A stretch of DNA of 32,894 nt from Intrasporangium_A sp039812505 (GTDB lineage Bacteria; Actinomycetota; Actinomycetes; Actinomycetales; Dermatophilaceae), in assembly GCF_039812505.1 (NCBI RefSeq), contig NZ_JBDIAQ010000027.1, positions 1 to 32,894 on the forward strand, written 5' to 3'. Under the pieces are notes generated by a model. It searched no databases, was not told the origin of the DNA, and saw only the letters and a list, made by a program, of their open reading frames with translations. The stretch's first letter is position 1. Every line of letters begins with the position of its first letter. The position numbers were made by a program, and so were the translations under genes. This document shows positions 7,311 to 15,040 of this stretch, in pieces.

Positions 7311-8891
7311 TCACCGCCCCGGGCGGGCCGCAGCCGCGCCTCCGTCCGGCGGGTCCCCGGAGTCCGTACCGGGGACGTCGTCGCTCTCGTCGAGGTGCCA
7401 CAGCCCGGACCGGCGCTCGGCCTCCAGCTCGGCCTGGGTGGCGGACCGGGCCGCGTAGCGGTCGCGCATCGCGGCCCGCTTCTCCCCGCGGGTCAGCCGG
7501 CCGGAGTCCTGCAGGCGCAGGTCGGTGCCCCGCGCCCCGAGCAGCTCGGCACCGGACTGCAGCGTCGGCTCCCAGTCGAAGACGACGGCGTCGTCGGCGG
7601 TACCGATGACCACGGTGTCGCCGGCCACCGCGCCGACCTGGTACAGCCGCTCCTCGACACCGATCCGGGCGAGCCGGTCGGAGAGGTAGCCGACCGCCTC
7701 GTCGTTGGTGAAGTCGGTCTGGCGCACCCAGCGCGTGGGCCGCTCGCCCACGACCCGGAAGAACTCGCCGTCGGGGCCTCGCTCCCGGCGCACCTCGAAC
7801 CCGCTGTCGTCGACCGCCCTGGGGCGCAGGACGGCTCGCTGCGGCGCCACTGCCGGCAGCTCGGCGCGGGCCTGCTCGACGAGCCGGGCCAGCGCGAACG
7901 TGAGCTCCTTCAGGCCGCTGTGCGCGACCGCCGACACGATGTGGACCTCGTGGCCCTGCGCCTCGAGCTCGGGCTTGACCAGCTCGGCCAGCTCGTGCGC
8001 CTCGGGCACGTCGGCCTTGTTCAGTACCACGACGCGGGTGCGCTCGGCCAGCGGCCGCCCGCCGAGGTCGGCGTCGGGCACGTAGCGGGACAGCTCGTGC
8101 TCGATGACCTGCAGGTCGGTCAGCGGGTCACGACCTGGCTCCAGGGTCGCGCAGTCGACGACGTGGACGAGCACCGAGCACCGCTCGACGTGGCGGAGGA
8201 ACTCCAGACCGAGCCCGCGTCCCTCGTGGGCACCCGGGATCAGCCCGGGCACGTCGGCGACCGTGAAGCGGACCGTGCCCGCCGTGACGACCCCGAGGTG
8301 GGGCACGAGGGTGGTGAACGGGTAGTCGGCGATCTTCGGTCGGGCCGCCGACAGCACCGACACCAGGGAGGACTTGCCGGCACTCGGGAAGCCGACCAGT
8401 GCGACGTCGGCCAGCGTCTTCAGCTCGAGGACCACGTCGCGCACCTCCCCGGGCTCCCCGAGGAGCGCGAACCCGGGCGCCTTGCGCCGCGGCGAGGCCA
8501 GCGCCTTGTTGCCCAGGCCGCCGCGTCCGCCGCGCGCCACCACGTGCTCGGTCCCCATCCCCACGAGGTCGGCCAGCATCGTCCCGTCCGCGTCCTTGAC
8601 GACGGTGCCCTCCGGCACGGGCAGCACGAGGTCGGCGCCGTCGGCGCCGTTGCGCTCGTCGCCGGCGCCCGGCCGGCCGTTGCCCGCCCGCCGGTGCGGG
8701 CTGCGGTGGTAGTCCAGCAGCGTCGTCGCCTGCGGGTCGACGCGCAGGATCACCGAGCCGCCGCGCCCACCGTTGCCACCGTCGGGGCCGCCGAGCGGCT
8801 TGAACTTCTCGCGACGCACCGACGCGACACCGTGGCCACCGTGGCCGGCGGCCGCGTGCAGCACGACTCGGTCGACGAAGGTCGTTGCCAT
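7311..8891 (-). CDS. obg: GTPase Obg/CgtA
   Basis: 526 residues, the long actinobacterial form. The N-terminal glycine-rich Obg fold (about 1-158) shows FVDRVVLHAAAGHGGHGVAS and GGNGGRGGSVILRVD. The G domain follows, with GFPSAGKSS (166-174), DVPGLI (near 213) and NKAD (291-294). The OCT domain lies near 345-430 (RVVGERPTRWVRQTDFTNDE), followed by a charged tail. It is an essential GTPase that associates with the 50S subunit and acts in ribosome maturation and stress response. The ATG at 8891 follows GGAAGAG at about 9 bases. It lies downstream of rpmA as is usual, but two hairpins lie between them, so its expression may be separated from the ribosomal genes. Confidence 0.98.
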   Translation of the reverse strand: MATTFVDRVVLHAAAGHGGHGVASVRREKFKPLGGPDGGNGGRGGSVILRVDPQATTLLDYHRSPHRRAGNGRPGAGDERNGADGADLVLPVPEGTVVKDADGTMLADLVGMGTEHVVARGGRGGLGNKALASPRRKAPGFALLGEPGEVRDVVLELKTLADVALVGFPSAGKSSLVSVLSAARPKIADYPFTTLVPHLGVVTAGTVRFTVADVPGLIPGAHEGRGLGLEFLRHVERCSVLVHVVDCATLEPGRDPLTDLQVIEHELSRYVPDADLGGRPLAERTRVVVLNKADVPEAHELAELVKPELEAQGHEVHIVSAVAHSGLKELTFALARLVEQARAELPAVAPQRAVLRPRAVDDSGFEVRRERGPDGEFFRVVGERPTRWVRQTDFTNDEAVGYLSDRLARIGVEERLYQVGAVAGDTVVIGTADDAVVFDWEPTLQSGAELLGARGTDLRLQDSGRLTRGEKRAAMRDRYAARSATQAELEAERRSGLWHLDESDDVPGTDSGDPPDGGAAAARPGR

Positions 8892-8923
8892 GTCAGGTCA
8901 CTCTTCCAGATCGAGCCGGGTGG

Positions 8924-8953
8924 GCGGCATACCGACCGTCCGGGGTATGCCGC
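8924..8953. repeat. Inverted repeat GCGGCATACC ... GGTATGCCGC
   Basis: Perfect 10-bp arms with a 10-base loop, in the rpmA-obg gap between a terminator-like palindrome and the obg start. The same 10-bp arms form the outside of the hairpin at 28308-28372, so it is a dispersed element rather than a unique terminator. It could attenuate or stabilise the obg message. Confidence 0.65.
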
Positions 8954-8972
8954 TGGGCCGGCGGGCACGCGA

Positions 8973-9000
8973 AAGGGCGGGCCCCGCGGGGCCCGCCCTT
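8973..9000. terminator. 28-bp perfect palindrome after rpmA
   Basis: AAGGGCGGGCCCCG followed directly by its exact complement, 21 bp beyond the rpmA stop. It has the form of an actinomycete stem terminator and is likely to reduce read-through from rplU-rpmA into obg. Confidence 0.75.
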
Positions 9001-9021
9001 CACCCGCGACCGGTCAGGGGG

Positions 9022-9294
9022 TCACTCCGCAGCGACGGGGACCTGCGCCGACTCGATGCTGACCGTCCGGCGGCCGCGCCTGGTGCCGAACTTCACGGCG
9101 CCCGCCACGAGGGCGAAGAGCGTGTCGTCGCTGCCCCGGCCGACGCCCTCGCCGGGGTGGAAGTGGGTGCCCCGCTGCCTCACGAGGATCTCGCCGGCGT
9201 TGACCTGCTGGCCGCCGTAGCGCTTGACGCCGAGTCGCTGTGCGTTCGAGTCGCGCCCGTTCCGTGAGGAGGACGCACCCTTCTTGTGTGCCAT
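9022..9294 (-). CDS. rpmA: 50S ribosomal protein L27
   Basis: 90 residues beginning MAHKKGASSSRNGRDSN, with GVKRYGGQQVNAGEILVRQR, the classic L27 core. The N-terminal tail reaches the peptidyl-transferase centre. There is no N-terminal extension of the cleaved Firmicute type; the protein starts directly at MAHKKG. The ATG at 9294 follows AGGAG at 8 bases. It lies 46 bp after rplU, forming the standard rplU-rpmA pair. Confidence 0.99.
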   Translation of the reverse strand: MAHKKGASSSRNGRDSNAQRLGVKRYGGQQVNAGEILVRQRGTHFHPGEGVGRGSDDTLFALVAGAVKFGTRRGRRTVSIESAQVPVAAE

Positions 9295-9340
9295 GTCGGT
9301 TGCTCCTTGGTGAGTCTGTGTGCCGGAAGGCCCGGGACGA

Positions 9341-9649
9341 TCAGGCGTCGATGCCGGTGATCCTGACCTGGGTCAGCGGCTGGCGGTGACCCTGGCGCTT
9401 GCGATAGCCGGTCTTGTTCTTGAACTTCATGATCGTGATCTTGGGGCCCTTGGCGGGCTTGATGACCTGGGCGGTCACGGATGCCTTCGCGAGGTCCTCG
9501 GCACCGGAGGTGACCACGTCGCCGTCCACGAGGAGCAGCGGCGTGAGCTCGATCGACTCGCCCGGCTGCCCCGCCACCTTGTCGACGAGCAGCACATCGC
9601 CCACCGACACCTTCTCCTGGCGACCGCCAGCGCGAACAATCGCGTACAC
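9341..9649 (-). CDS. rplU: 50S ribosomal protein L21
   Basis: 102 residues with start GTG at 9649, giving MYAIVRAGGRQEKVSVGD, which matches the family N-terminus and usual length. A GTG at 9661 (four residues longer) is also open but would leave little room for a Shine-Dalgarno. AGAGAGTGAG lies ahead of the preferred start. The C-terminal signature NKTGYRKRQGHRQPLTQVRI is present. L21 binds 23S rRNA and contacts L20. It is the first gene of the rplU-rpmA transcript. Confidence 0.97.
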   Translation of the reverse strand: MYAIVRAGGRQEKVSVGDVLLVDKVAGQPGESIELTPLLLVDGDVVTSGAEDLAKASVTAQVIKPAKGPKITIMKFKNKTGYRKRQGHRQPLTQVRITGIDA

Positions 9650-9674
9650 AGTGAAACTCACTCTCTGATCAGGA

Positions 9675-9698
9675 CCGGTGTGCCACTTCTGGCACCGG
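9675..9698 (-). promoter_or_regulatory. Hairpin in the rplU 5' leader
   Basis: On the minus strand CCGGTGCCA, loop GAAG, then TGGCACACCGG gives a 9-bp stem with one bulged A. It lies about 25 bp before the rplU start and after the promoter. Such a stem could be an autoregulatory site for L21 or simply a stabilising structure. Confidence 0.4.
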
Positions 9699-9735
9699 CC
9701 CGTCGACACGGGCGCGGTGGGCGCACCGAGGATCT

Positions 9736-9765
9736 ACATTACCGGCTCCGGGGCCGGGCTCACAA
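9736..9765 (-). promoter_or_regulatory. Promoter of rplU-rpmA
   Basis: Minus-strand -35 TTGTGA (9760-9765), 18-bp spacer, -10 TAATGT (9736-9741). The -35 overlaps the last codons and stop of rne. The predicted start lies about 75-80 bp before the rplU start, leaving room for the leader hairpin. Confidence 0.5.
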
Positions 9766-12700
9766 ACCGGCCGTCGAGCCCTCCGGAGCGGGCCCGGCGG
9801 TCGCCCCGGACGAGCCCTCGTCGCGGTCCGGCGCGGCGACGTGCACGACGTGGGCCGCCCCGGGGGGGCCAGCCGGCGCGACGACCCGGCCGCGATGCCG
9901 CCGCGGCCGGCGCACCGGCTCCGGCTGCGCGTTCGGCTCGGCGGTGGGGGGCTCGGGTTCGGGTTCGGTGAGTCCGGGCTCGGCCGGAGGGGCGACTCCG
10001 GTGGCCGCCTCGGCCACCGGCTCCACCGGCTCGGGGGGCTGCGTGGTCTGCGCCGGGGACCCGTCGGGTGCCGACGCCGGGTCGGTGGCCACCGGTTCCG
10101 GCGCGCTGCCGTCGCTGCCGGCCGCGGTGCGCTCCTGCTGCTCGGCAGCCGCCTGTCGCGGCCCGGCCGACCTCGGCCCGGTCCGGTCCGGCTCGACCTG
10201 GGCGTCGACCCCGGTCAGGCTGTCCGTCGGTACGGGCTCGGCCTGGTCGCCCTCGTCGGCCGGGCGGGCGGTCTTGACCGCAGCGGCGTGCGCCATGGCC
10301 GCGATCTGTGCCGCGGTCGGCCCGCTCGGCTTCGCCTCCGGCTCGGCGCTCCTGCTCCCCCGGGCCTCGTTGCCGGAGCCGTTGCCGTTGCCGTTGCCCG
10401 AGGCGGCGGCATCCGACCCCCGTCGGGCGCGCCGGCCCGACGAGGCGCCGTCGTGCTGGTGGGCACCCTTGCCGACCGGGTCGGTGTGGATGATGAATCC
10501 CCGGCCGTTGCACTGGTCACAGGTCTCGGAGAAGACCTCGACCAGGCCCGACCCGACCCGCTTGCGGGTCATCTGGACCAGTCCGAGCGAGGTCACCTCG
10601 GCGACCTGGTGCTTGGTGCGGTCACGGCCGAGGCACTCGAGCAGCCGCCGCACGACGAGGTCGCGGTTCGACTCGAGGACCATGTCGATGAAGTCGACGA
10701 CGATGATGCCGCCGATGTCGCGCAGCCGCAGCTGCCGGACGATCTCCTCGGCCGCCTCGATGTTGTTCTTGGTGACGGTCTCCTCGAGGTTGCCGCCGGA
10801 GCCGATGAACTTGCCGGTGTTGACGTCGATGACCGTCATCGCCTCGGTGCGGTCGATGACCAGCGAGCCACCGGACGGCAGCCAGACCTTGCGGTCCATC
10901 GCCTTGGCCAGCTGCTCGTCGACGCGGTAGTGCGTGAAGAGGTCGTCGGTGCCCGTCCACCTCGTGACCCGGTCGGCGAGGTCGGGGGCGACCGCCGTGA
11001 TGTAGGGGTGGATCTCCTGCCAGGCCTGCTCCCCGCTGACCACCAGCTGCGAGAAGTCCTCGTTGAAGATGTCCCGGATGACGCGGACGGTCAGGTCGGG
11101 CTCGCCGTGCAGCAGCAGCGGCGCGCTGCCGGTCGGGCTCGAGCCGGACCCGCCGTTCTTCTTCCTGCCCTTCGACTTGCCCGACTTGGGCGCCGCGGCG
11201 GCCTGGGCCCGGGCCTGGATGTCCTCCCAGGTGGTGCTGAGCCGCTCGACGTCCGCCTGCAGCTCCTCCCCGCTGGCCCCCTCGGCGGCGGTCCGGACGA
11301 TGACGCCGGCGTGCTCCGGCACGACCTGGCGCAGGATCTTCTTCAACCGGGCGCGCTCGTTGTCCGGCAGCTTGCGCGAGATGCCGGTCATCGAGGCGTT
11401 GGGCACGTAGACCAGGTAGCGACCGGGCAGGGAGATCTGGGAGGTCAGCCGCGCCCCCTTGTGACCGATCGGGTCCTTGGTCACCTGGACCACGACCGCC
11501 TGACCGGACTCGAGGGCGTTCTCGATGCGCTTGGGCTGGTTGGCGTCGAGGCCCGCGGCGTCCCAGTTGACCTCACCGGCGTAGAGGACCGCGTTGCGGC
11601 CCTTGCCGATGTCGACGAACGCCGCCTCCATCGAGGGCAGCACGTTCTGGATCCGGCCGAGGTAGATGTTGCCGGCCATCGAGACGTTGCCCGCCTGGTC
11701 GATGTAGTGCTCGACGAGGACCCCGTCCTCCAGGACCCCCATCTGGGTGCGCCCGTTCCGGTTGCGCACCACCATGACCCGCTCCACCGACTCGCGCCGG
11801 GCCAGGAACTCCGCCTCGGTGATGACCGTGCGCCGTCGGCCGGCCTCCCGGCCCTCCCGGCGACGCTGCTTCTTGGCCTCGAGCCGGGTCGAGCCCTTGA
11901 CACCGGTGGGCTCGTCGCTGTGCGCCCGGCTGCGTACTCGCGTCGTGACCCCGGCCTCGTCGCCGGAGCCGTCCCCACCCGAGCCGGAGCGGCGCCGACG
12001 CCGGCGTCGGCGGCTCGTACCGTCCTCCCCCTCGGTGCCGTGCCCGCCGGCGTCCTGCTCGCCGTTGTGCTGGTCACCGTCGGCCTGGTCGCCCTCCGCG
12101 GCGGGCTCGACCGGCTCGCCGGCCGGCGCCGGGGCCCCCTGCTCGGAGACCTCGCCGTCCTCGGCCTCGCTGCCGCCCCGCCCACGGCGGCCCTTGCCGC
12201 CCCGTCGGCGACGCGAACGTCTCGGCCCCTCGTCCTCCTCGCGCGCCTCGGCAGCCGGCTCGGGCGCCTCCGGCTCGGGGACCTGCTCGGCCGGCTCGGA
12301 CTGGGTATCAGGCTCCGGCTCGAGGTGGCGGCGACGCGGCCGCCGTGTGGTCGCGGCCTCGGGGTCGGGCGCCTGGAAGAGCACCGAGAAGCTCGGCACC
12401 ACGGGCGGGGCGTCCGCGTCCTCGGGCTCGGTCCAGGCGGCCGCCTGCCCGGCCGGGTGCTCCAGAGCGGTGTCCTCCGTCGCCGTCTCGTCTGCCGCGG
12501 CGCCGCCCAGCGCGGTGTCCTCCGCGGCGGCGCCTCCCGCCGGGGTGTCGTCTGTCGCGGTCGGCTCGGCCGCGGCCTCGCTCTCGACCGCCCCGCCCTC
12601 GCCCGTCTGCTCAGGCACCGCCACAGGCGCGCTCTCGGCCGGCGAGCCGGACTGTTCCGGCGCCGGGACAGCTCTCCTACGGGTGGCCCGTTTGCGGACC

Positions 12701-12990
12701 GCCTTCACCGGCCCGGCGGTCCCCTCCGGAGCCTCCTCGCCCGCGGGTCGTTCCGCTGCCGCCGCGGCGTCGGCCGGCTTTCGAGCGCCGCGCCGGGAGA
12801 CACGCCTCGGGGCCGTCTGCTCCGGTGCCGTGTTCCCTGGTGCCGTGTGCCCCGATGCCGTCTGCTCGGGTGCCGACGGCTCGGCCTGCGCCGGCTCGGC
12901 CGGTGCCGGCTCGGCCGGTGCCCGGTCGTCGCGGACGGCCTGCTCGACCGAGGTCGCTTCGTCGGTGGGAGTGTTCTGTGTGGTTGCCAT
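9760..12990 (-). CDS. rne: Ribonuclease E/G family protein
   Basis: 1076 residues; ATG at 12990 chosen because GGGAGG lies 7 bases ahead. Residues 1-395 are low-complexity, rich in Ala, Pro, Glu and Thr, with an Arg/Gly-rich patch near 252-270 (RRSRRRRGGKGRRGRGG). The S1 RNA-binding domain begins near 430 (NIYLGRIQNVLPSMEAAF). The catalytic DNase I-like domain has VIDVNTGKFIGSGG near 717-730 and DIGGIIVVDFIDM. A zinc-link-type CDQCNGRG lies near 822-829. A second disordered tail fills 845-1076. It is an endoribonuclease for mRNA decay and rRNA/tRNA processing. The catalytic core is central between two disordered arms, as in mycobacterial and streptomycete enzymes. Its neighbours rplU, rpmA and obg are the usual ones. 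Confidence 0.97.
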   Translation of the reverse strand: MATTQNTPTDEATSVEQAVRDDRAPAEPAPAEPAQAEPSAPEQTASGHTAPGNTAPEQTAPRRVSRRGARKPADAAAAAERPAGEEAPEGTAGPVKAVRKRATRRRAVPAPEQSGSPAESAPVAVPEQTGEGGAVESEAAAEPTATDDTPAGGAAAEDTALGGAAADETATEDTALEHPAGQAAAWTEPEDADAPPVVPSFSVLFQAPDPEAATTRRPRRRHLEPEPDTQSEPAEQVPEPEAPEPAAEAREEDEGPRRSRRRRGGKGRRGRGGSEAEDGEVSEQGAPAPAGEPVEPAAEGDQADGDQHNGEQDAGGHGTEGEDGTSRRRRRRRRSGSGGDGSGDEAGVTTRVRSRAHSDEPTGVKGSTRLEAKKQRRREGREAGRRRTVITEAEFLARRESVERVMVVRNRNGRTQMGVLEDGVLVEHYIDQAGNVSMAGNIYLGRIQNVLPSMEAAFVDIGKGRNAVLYAGEVNWDAAGLDANQPKRIENALESGQAVVVQVTKDPIGHKGARLTSQISLPGRYLVYVPNASMTGISRKLPDNERARLKKILRQVVPEHAGVIVRTAAEGASGEELQADVERLSTTWEDIQARAQAAAAPKSGKSKGRKKNGGSGSSPTGSAPLLLHGEPDLTVRVIRDIFNEDFSQLVVSGEQAWQEIHPYITAVAPDLADRVTRWTGTDDLFTHYRVDEQLAKAMDRKVWLPSGGSLVIDRTEAMTVIDVNTGKFIGSGGNLEETVTKNNIEAAEEIVRQLRLRDIGGIIVVDFIDMVLESNRDLVVRRLLECLGRDRTKHQVAEVTSLGLVQMTRKRVGSGLVEVFSETCDQCNGRGFIIHTDPVGKGAHQHDGASSGRRARRGSDAAASGNGNGNGSGNEARGSRSAEPEAKPSGPTAAQIAAMAHAAAVKTARPADEGDQAEPVPTDSLTGVDAQVEPDRTGPRSAGPRQAAAEQQERTAAGSDGSAPEPVATDPASAPDGSPAQTTQPPEPVEPVAEAATGVAPPAEPGLTEPEPEPPTAEPNAQPEPVRRPRRHRGRVVAPAGPPGAAHVVHVAAPDRDEGSSGATAGPAPEGSTAGL

Positions 12991-13146
12991 CCGGCAGCCT
13001 CCCGTCACGAGTGGGGCCGCCCCACACCCGGCCGAAGCCGCCGGCACCGCTCGTGTTGCGGTATCGGTCGTCCCATCGGGGGTCCGCTGGGACGGAAGTC
13101 TTGTCGCTACGACCAGTCCCCGGTTCGCGCAGAGCGCGCCACCGGA

Positions 13147-13944
13147 TCAGGCGCCGTCGGCGTTCTCGTCGGCAGCCAACGGGTCGGCCACCCCCGCGGT
13201 TGCGGTGTCGAACGGACCCTGCGCCAGGCGCGTCACCAGTGGTGGGCGGACAGGCTGGAGGCCGGCGATGTCACGCAGCGCGGTCAGAATGTCGTCGGGG
13301 CGAACGGCAGGTGTGGTATGCCGCACGACCATCCGCAGTATCGCACAGTCGACACCGGGCGTCGTAGCGGACGGGTCGTCCGACACGCCGGACGCGACCG
13401 GCGGAGGCTGTTCCACCGCGGCTCGCACGAGGGCCGCGCGCACGTCGAAGGTGCGGGGCCCGGACTTCGTCATCCGGGTCACCTCGACCCGGTCGCGGGC
13501 GAGCAGCCGATCGACCGCGTCGCGCAGCACCGGGCCGGCCAGACCGGCGAAGTCGAGCCGCCACTCGCTCGCCTCCAGGACGTCCGCCAGGCTCCGGGGA
13601 CCGGCCTCGACGACCGCGAGGACGTCGAGCCCGGGAGGCAGTGCCGCGTCGAGCGCAGCCCGGACGGCGGCCGGGTCGAGCCGCGTGGTCACCTGGATCT
13701 CGACGTACTCCGCCTCGCTCGCCGCCCCCGTGGCAGCCGCGTTGGCGTAGGAGATCTTCGGGTGGGGATGGAACCCGGCGGAGAAGGCCGTCGGGACTCC
13801 GGCGCGCCGCAGCGCGCGCTCGAGGGCCCGCTGGAAGTCACGGCTCGACGTGAAGCGCAGCCGGCCACGCTTGGCGTAGCGGATCCGCAGCCGCTGCACG
13901 GCAGGATCTGGCGCCGGGCCCTCGGGAACACGTTGGCGGGCCAT
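13147..13944 (-). CDS. DUF2344 / TIGR03936-family protein
   Basis: 265 residues. The N-terminus QRLRIRYAKRGRLRFTSSRDFQRALERALRRAGVP and AFSAGFHPHPKISYA are the typical start of this family. Members are usually encoded directly after, or fused to, a TIGR03960-type radical-SAM protein and upstream of rne. Their biochemical role is not established; an RNA-modification function has been suggested from the context. Here the rne neighbour is present but no radical-SAM gene lies upstream: the preceding gene is an acyltransferase, 24 bp away. The gene has an ATG at 13944 but no evident Shine-Dalgarno. A variable Pro/Ser/Asp linker (about 190-205) precedes the C-terminal part. Confidence 0.85.
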   Translation of the reverse strand: MARQRVPEGPAPDPAVQRLRIRYAKRGRLRFTSSRDFQRALERALRRAGVPTAFSAGFHPHPKISYANAAATGAASEAEYVEIQVTTRLDPAAVRAALDAALPPGLDVLAVVEAGPRSLADVLEASEWRLDFAGLAGPVLRDAVDRLLARDRVEVTRMTKSGPRTFDVRAALVRAAVEQPPPVASGVSDDPSATTPGVDCAILRMVVRHTTPAVRPDDILTALRDIAGLQPVRPPLVTRLAQGPFDTATAGVADPLAADENADGA

Positions 13945-13968
13945 GGACGGAACCGTGGCGGCCGACGC

Positions 13969-14730
13969 TCAGCGGGCGTCCGGGGTTCGTCGCAGCCCTC
14001 GTCGGGCGCGCTCGAGGTCGTCCAGGCGGTTCGCCTCGTCCAGCGTCGGGGCCGTGCCGCCCAGCCGCGCCGGCAGGAACTTCAGGTCGGCCCCCCGCAA
14101 CGGCTCGTACGCGGTCTGTGCCAGCTCGAGCATGTGCGCCATCACCTCCTTGTATGCCGCCGTCACCGCGGTCGGGTCGGCATCGTCGGCCACGGGGATC
14201 GGCTCGCCCACGGAGACGAAGATCGGGATGCCGGTCCTGCCGAGGCGTCGCGGGTGCCCCTTGGTCCAGACCCGCTGCGAGCCCCAGACGACGACGGGCA
14301 GGATCGGCACCTGCGCCTGCGCGGCCATCCGCGCCGCTCCCGTCTTGAAGCCCTTCAGCTCGAACGAGCGCGAGATCGTCGCCTCGGGGAAGACCCCGAC
14401 GATCTCGCCGTGGCGCAGCGCGGTGAGGGCGGCGGCATACGACGACGCACCGGCCTCCCGGTCGACCGGGATGTGGCGCATCCCGCGCATGAGCGGCCCG
14501 CTGACGGGGTGGCGGAACACGCTCTCCTTGGCCATGAACCGCACGAGCCGGCCGGACGCCTGGGCCGCGAGCCCGGCGTAGGTGAAGTCCATGTACCCGG
14601 TGTGGTTGATGGTCATCACGGCAGCGCCCGTGCGCGGGACGTTCTCCTCACCGACGATGGTGAAGCGCAGCCCCTGCATCGCGAACAGACCCCGCGCGAA
14701 CCCGACGACCGCTTCGTAGACCGGCTCCAT
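13969..14730 (-). CDS. 1-acyl-sn-glycerol-3-phosphate acyltransferase (PlsC family)
   Basis: 253 residues. The acyltransferase motif NHTGYMD (His43, Asp48) lies near the N-terminus and the acceptor-binding motif FPEATISRS at 114-122. IPVDRE (87-92) is the third recognised block. It transfers an acyl chain to lysophosphatidate or a related acceptor at the membrane. The hydrophobic N-terminal segment is short, so it is probably peripheral. The ATG at 14730 has no strong Shine-Dalgarno. Immediately upstream is a truncated CoA-transferase remnant on the same strand, so the gene may have lost its original promoter region and been joined to a new one. Confidence 0.9.
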   Translation of the reverse strand: MEPVYEAVVGFARGLFAMQGLRFTIVGEENVPRTGAAVMTINHTGYMDFTYAGLAAQASGRLVRFMAKESVFRHPVSGPLMRGMRHIPVDREAGASSYAAALTALRHGEIVGVFPEATISRSFELKGFKTGAARMAAQAQVPILPVVVWGSQRVWTKGHPRRLGRTGIPIFVSVGEPIPVADDADPTAVTAAYKEVMAHMLELAQTAYEPLRGADLKFLPARLGGTAPTLDEANRLDDLERARRGLRRTPDAR

Positions 14731-14778
14731 GGGCAGACACTCTGCCGTACCGGGACCGCCGGCACACGTCTGCCCCCC

Positions 14779-14878
14779 GGCCCGACCCGACGTCGCCGCC
14801 GGGCTGGATGTGGGCCGCCGCCTCGTCGGCCGTCATCACCTTCGAGCGCAGGGCGGCGTTCGCGATCCGGTCGGACAT
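14779..14878 (-). pseudogene. 5' remnant of an acetyl-CoA hydrolase / succinyl-CoA:acetate CoA-transferase gene
   Basis: An ATG at 14878 has a good Shine-Dalgarno (GGAGGG, minus strand, 3 bases ahead). It encodes MSDRIANAALRSKVM, then TADEAAAHIQPGGDVG, which reads as the extreme N-terminus of the acetyl-CoA hydrolase/transferase family. After about 33 codons the similarity ends and the frame runs on into unrelated sequence toward the acyltransferase start. The rest of the roughly 500-codon gene is absent, so I read this as a deletion scar with its translation signals intact. The right end is approximate. Such enzymes recycle acetate and CoA, which matches the acetate carriers encoded elsewhere in the window. 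Confidence 0.6.
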
Positions 14879-15040
14879 GATCCCTCCAGCCCGGGCGTGG
14901 TGTGGCCAGTCCGGCAGCGGCCGTTGGAACCCGCTCGCCGGTCGACCCGGCGGACGGCGGGAGCCGGCCGAGCGGCATACCGGCCGACCCGGCACAAACG
15001 TGTTCGAGGGTGCCCACGGCGGCGTGGAAGGATTGCCCGC

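Noticed and set aside
8924..8953. Simple intrinsic terminator call for this inverted repeat
   Set aside because: It lies after a stronger palindrome and close to the obg start, and shares its arms with another hairpin far away, so it is kept as a repeat.
9841..14880. 1679-codon open frame on the plus strand across rne, the DUF2344 gene and the acyltransferase
   Set aside because: Shadow frame of high-GC genes. The minus strand has recognisable domains throughout, and the plus-strand translation is low-complexity Arg/Gly/Leu.
14879..15040. T-box or other tRNA-sensing leader before valS
   Set aside because: No T-box sequence (TGGNACC) or specifier stem visible, and the leader is too short.
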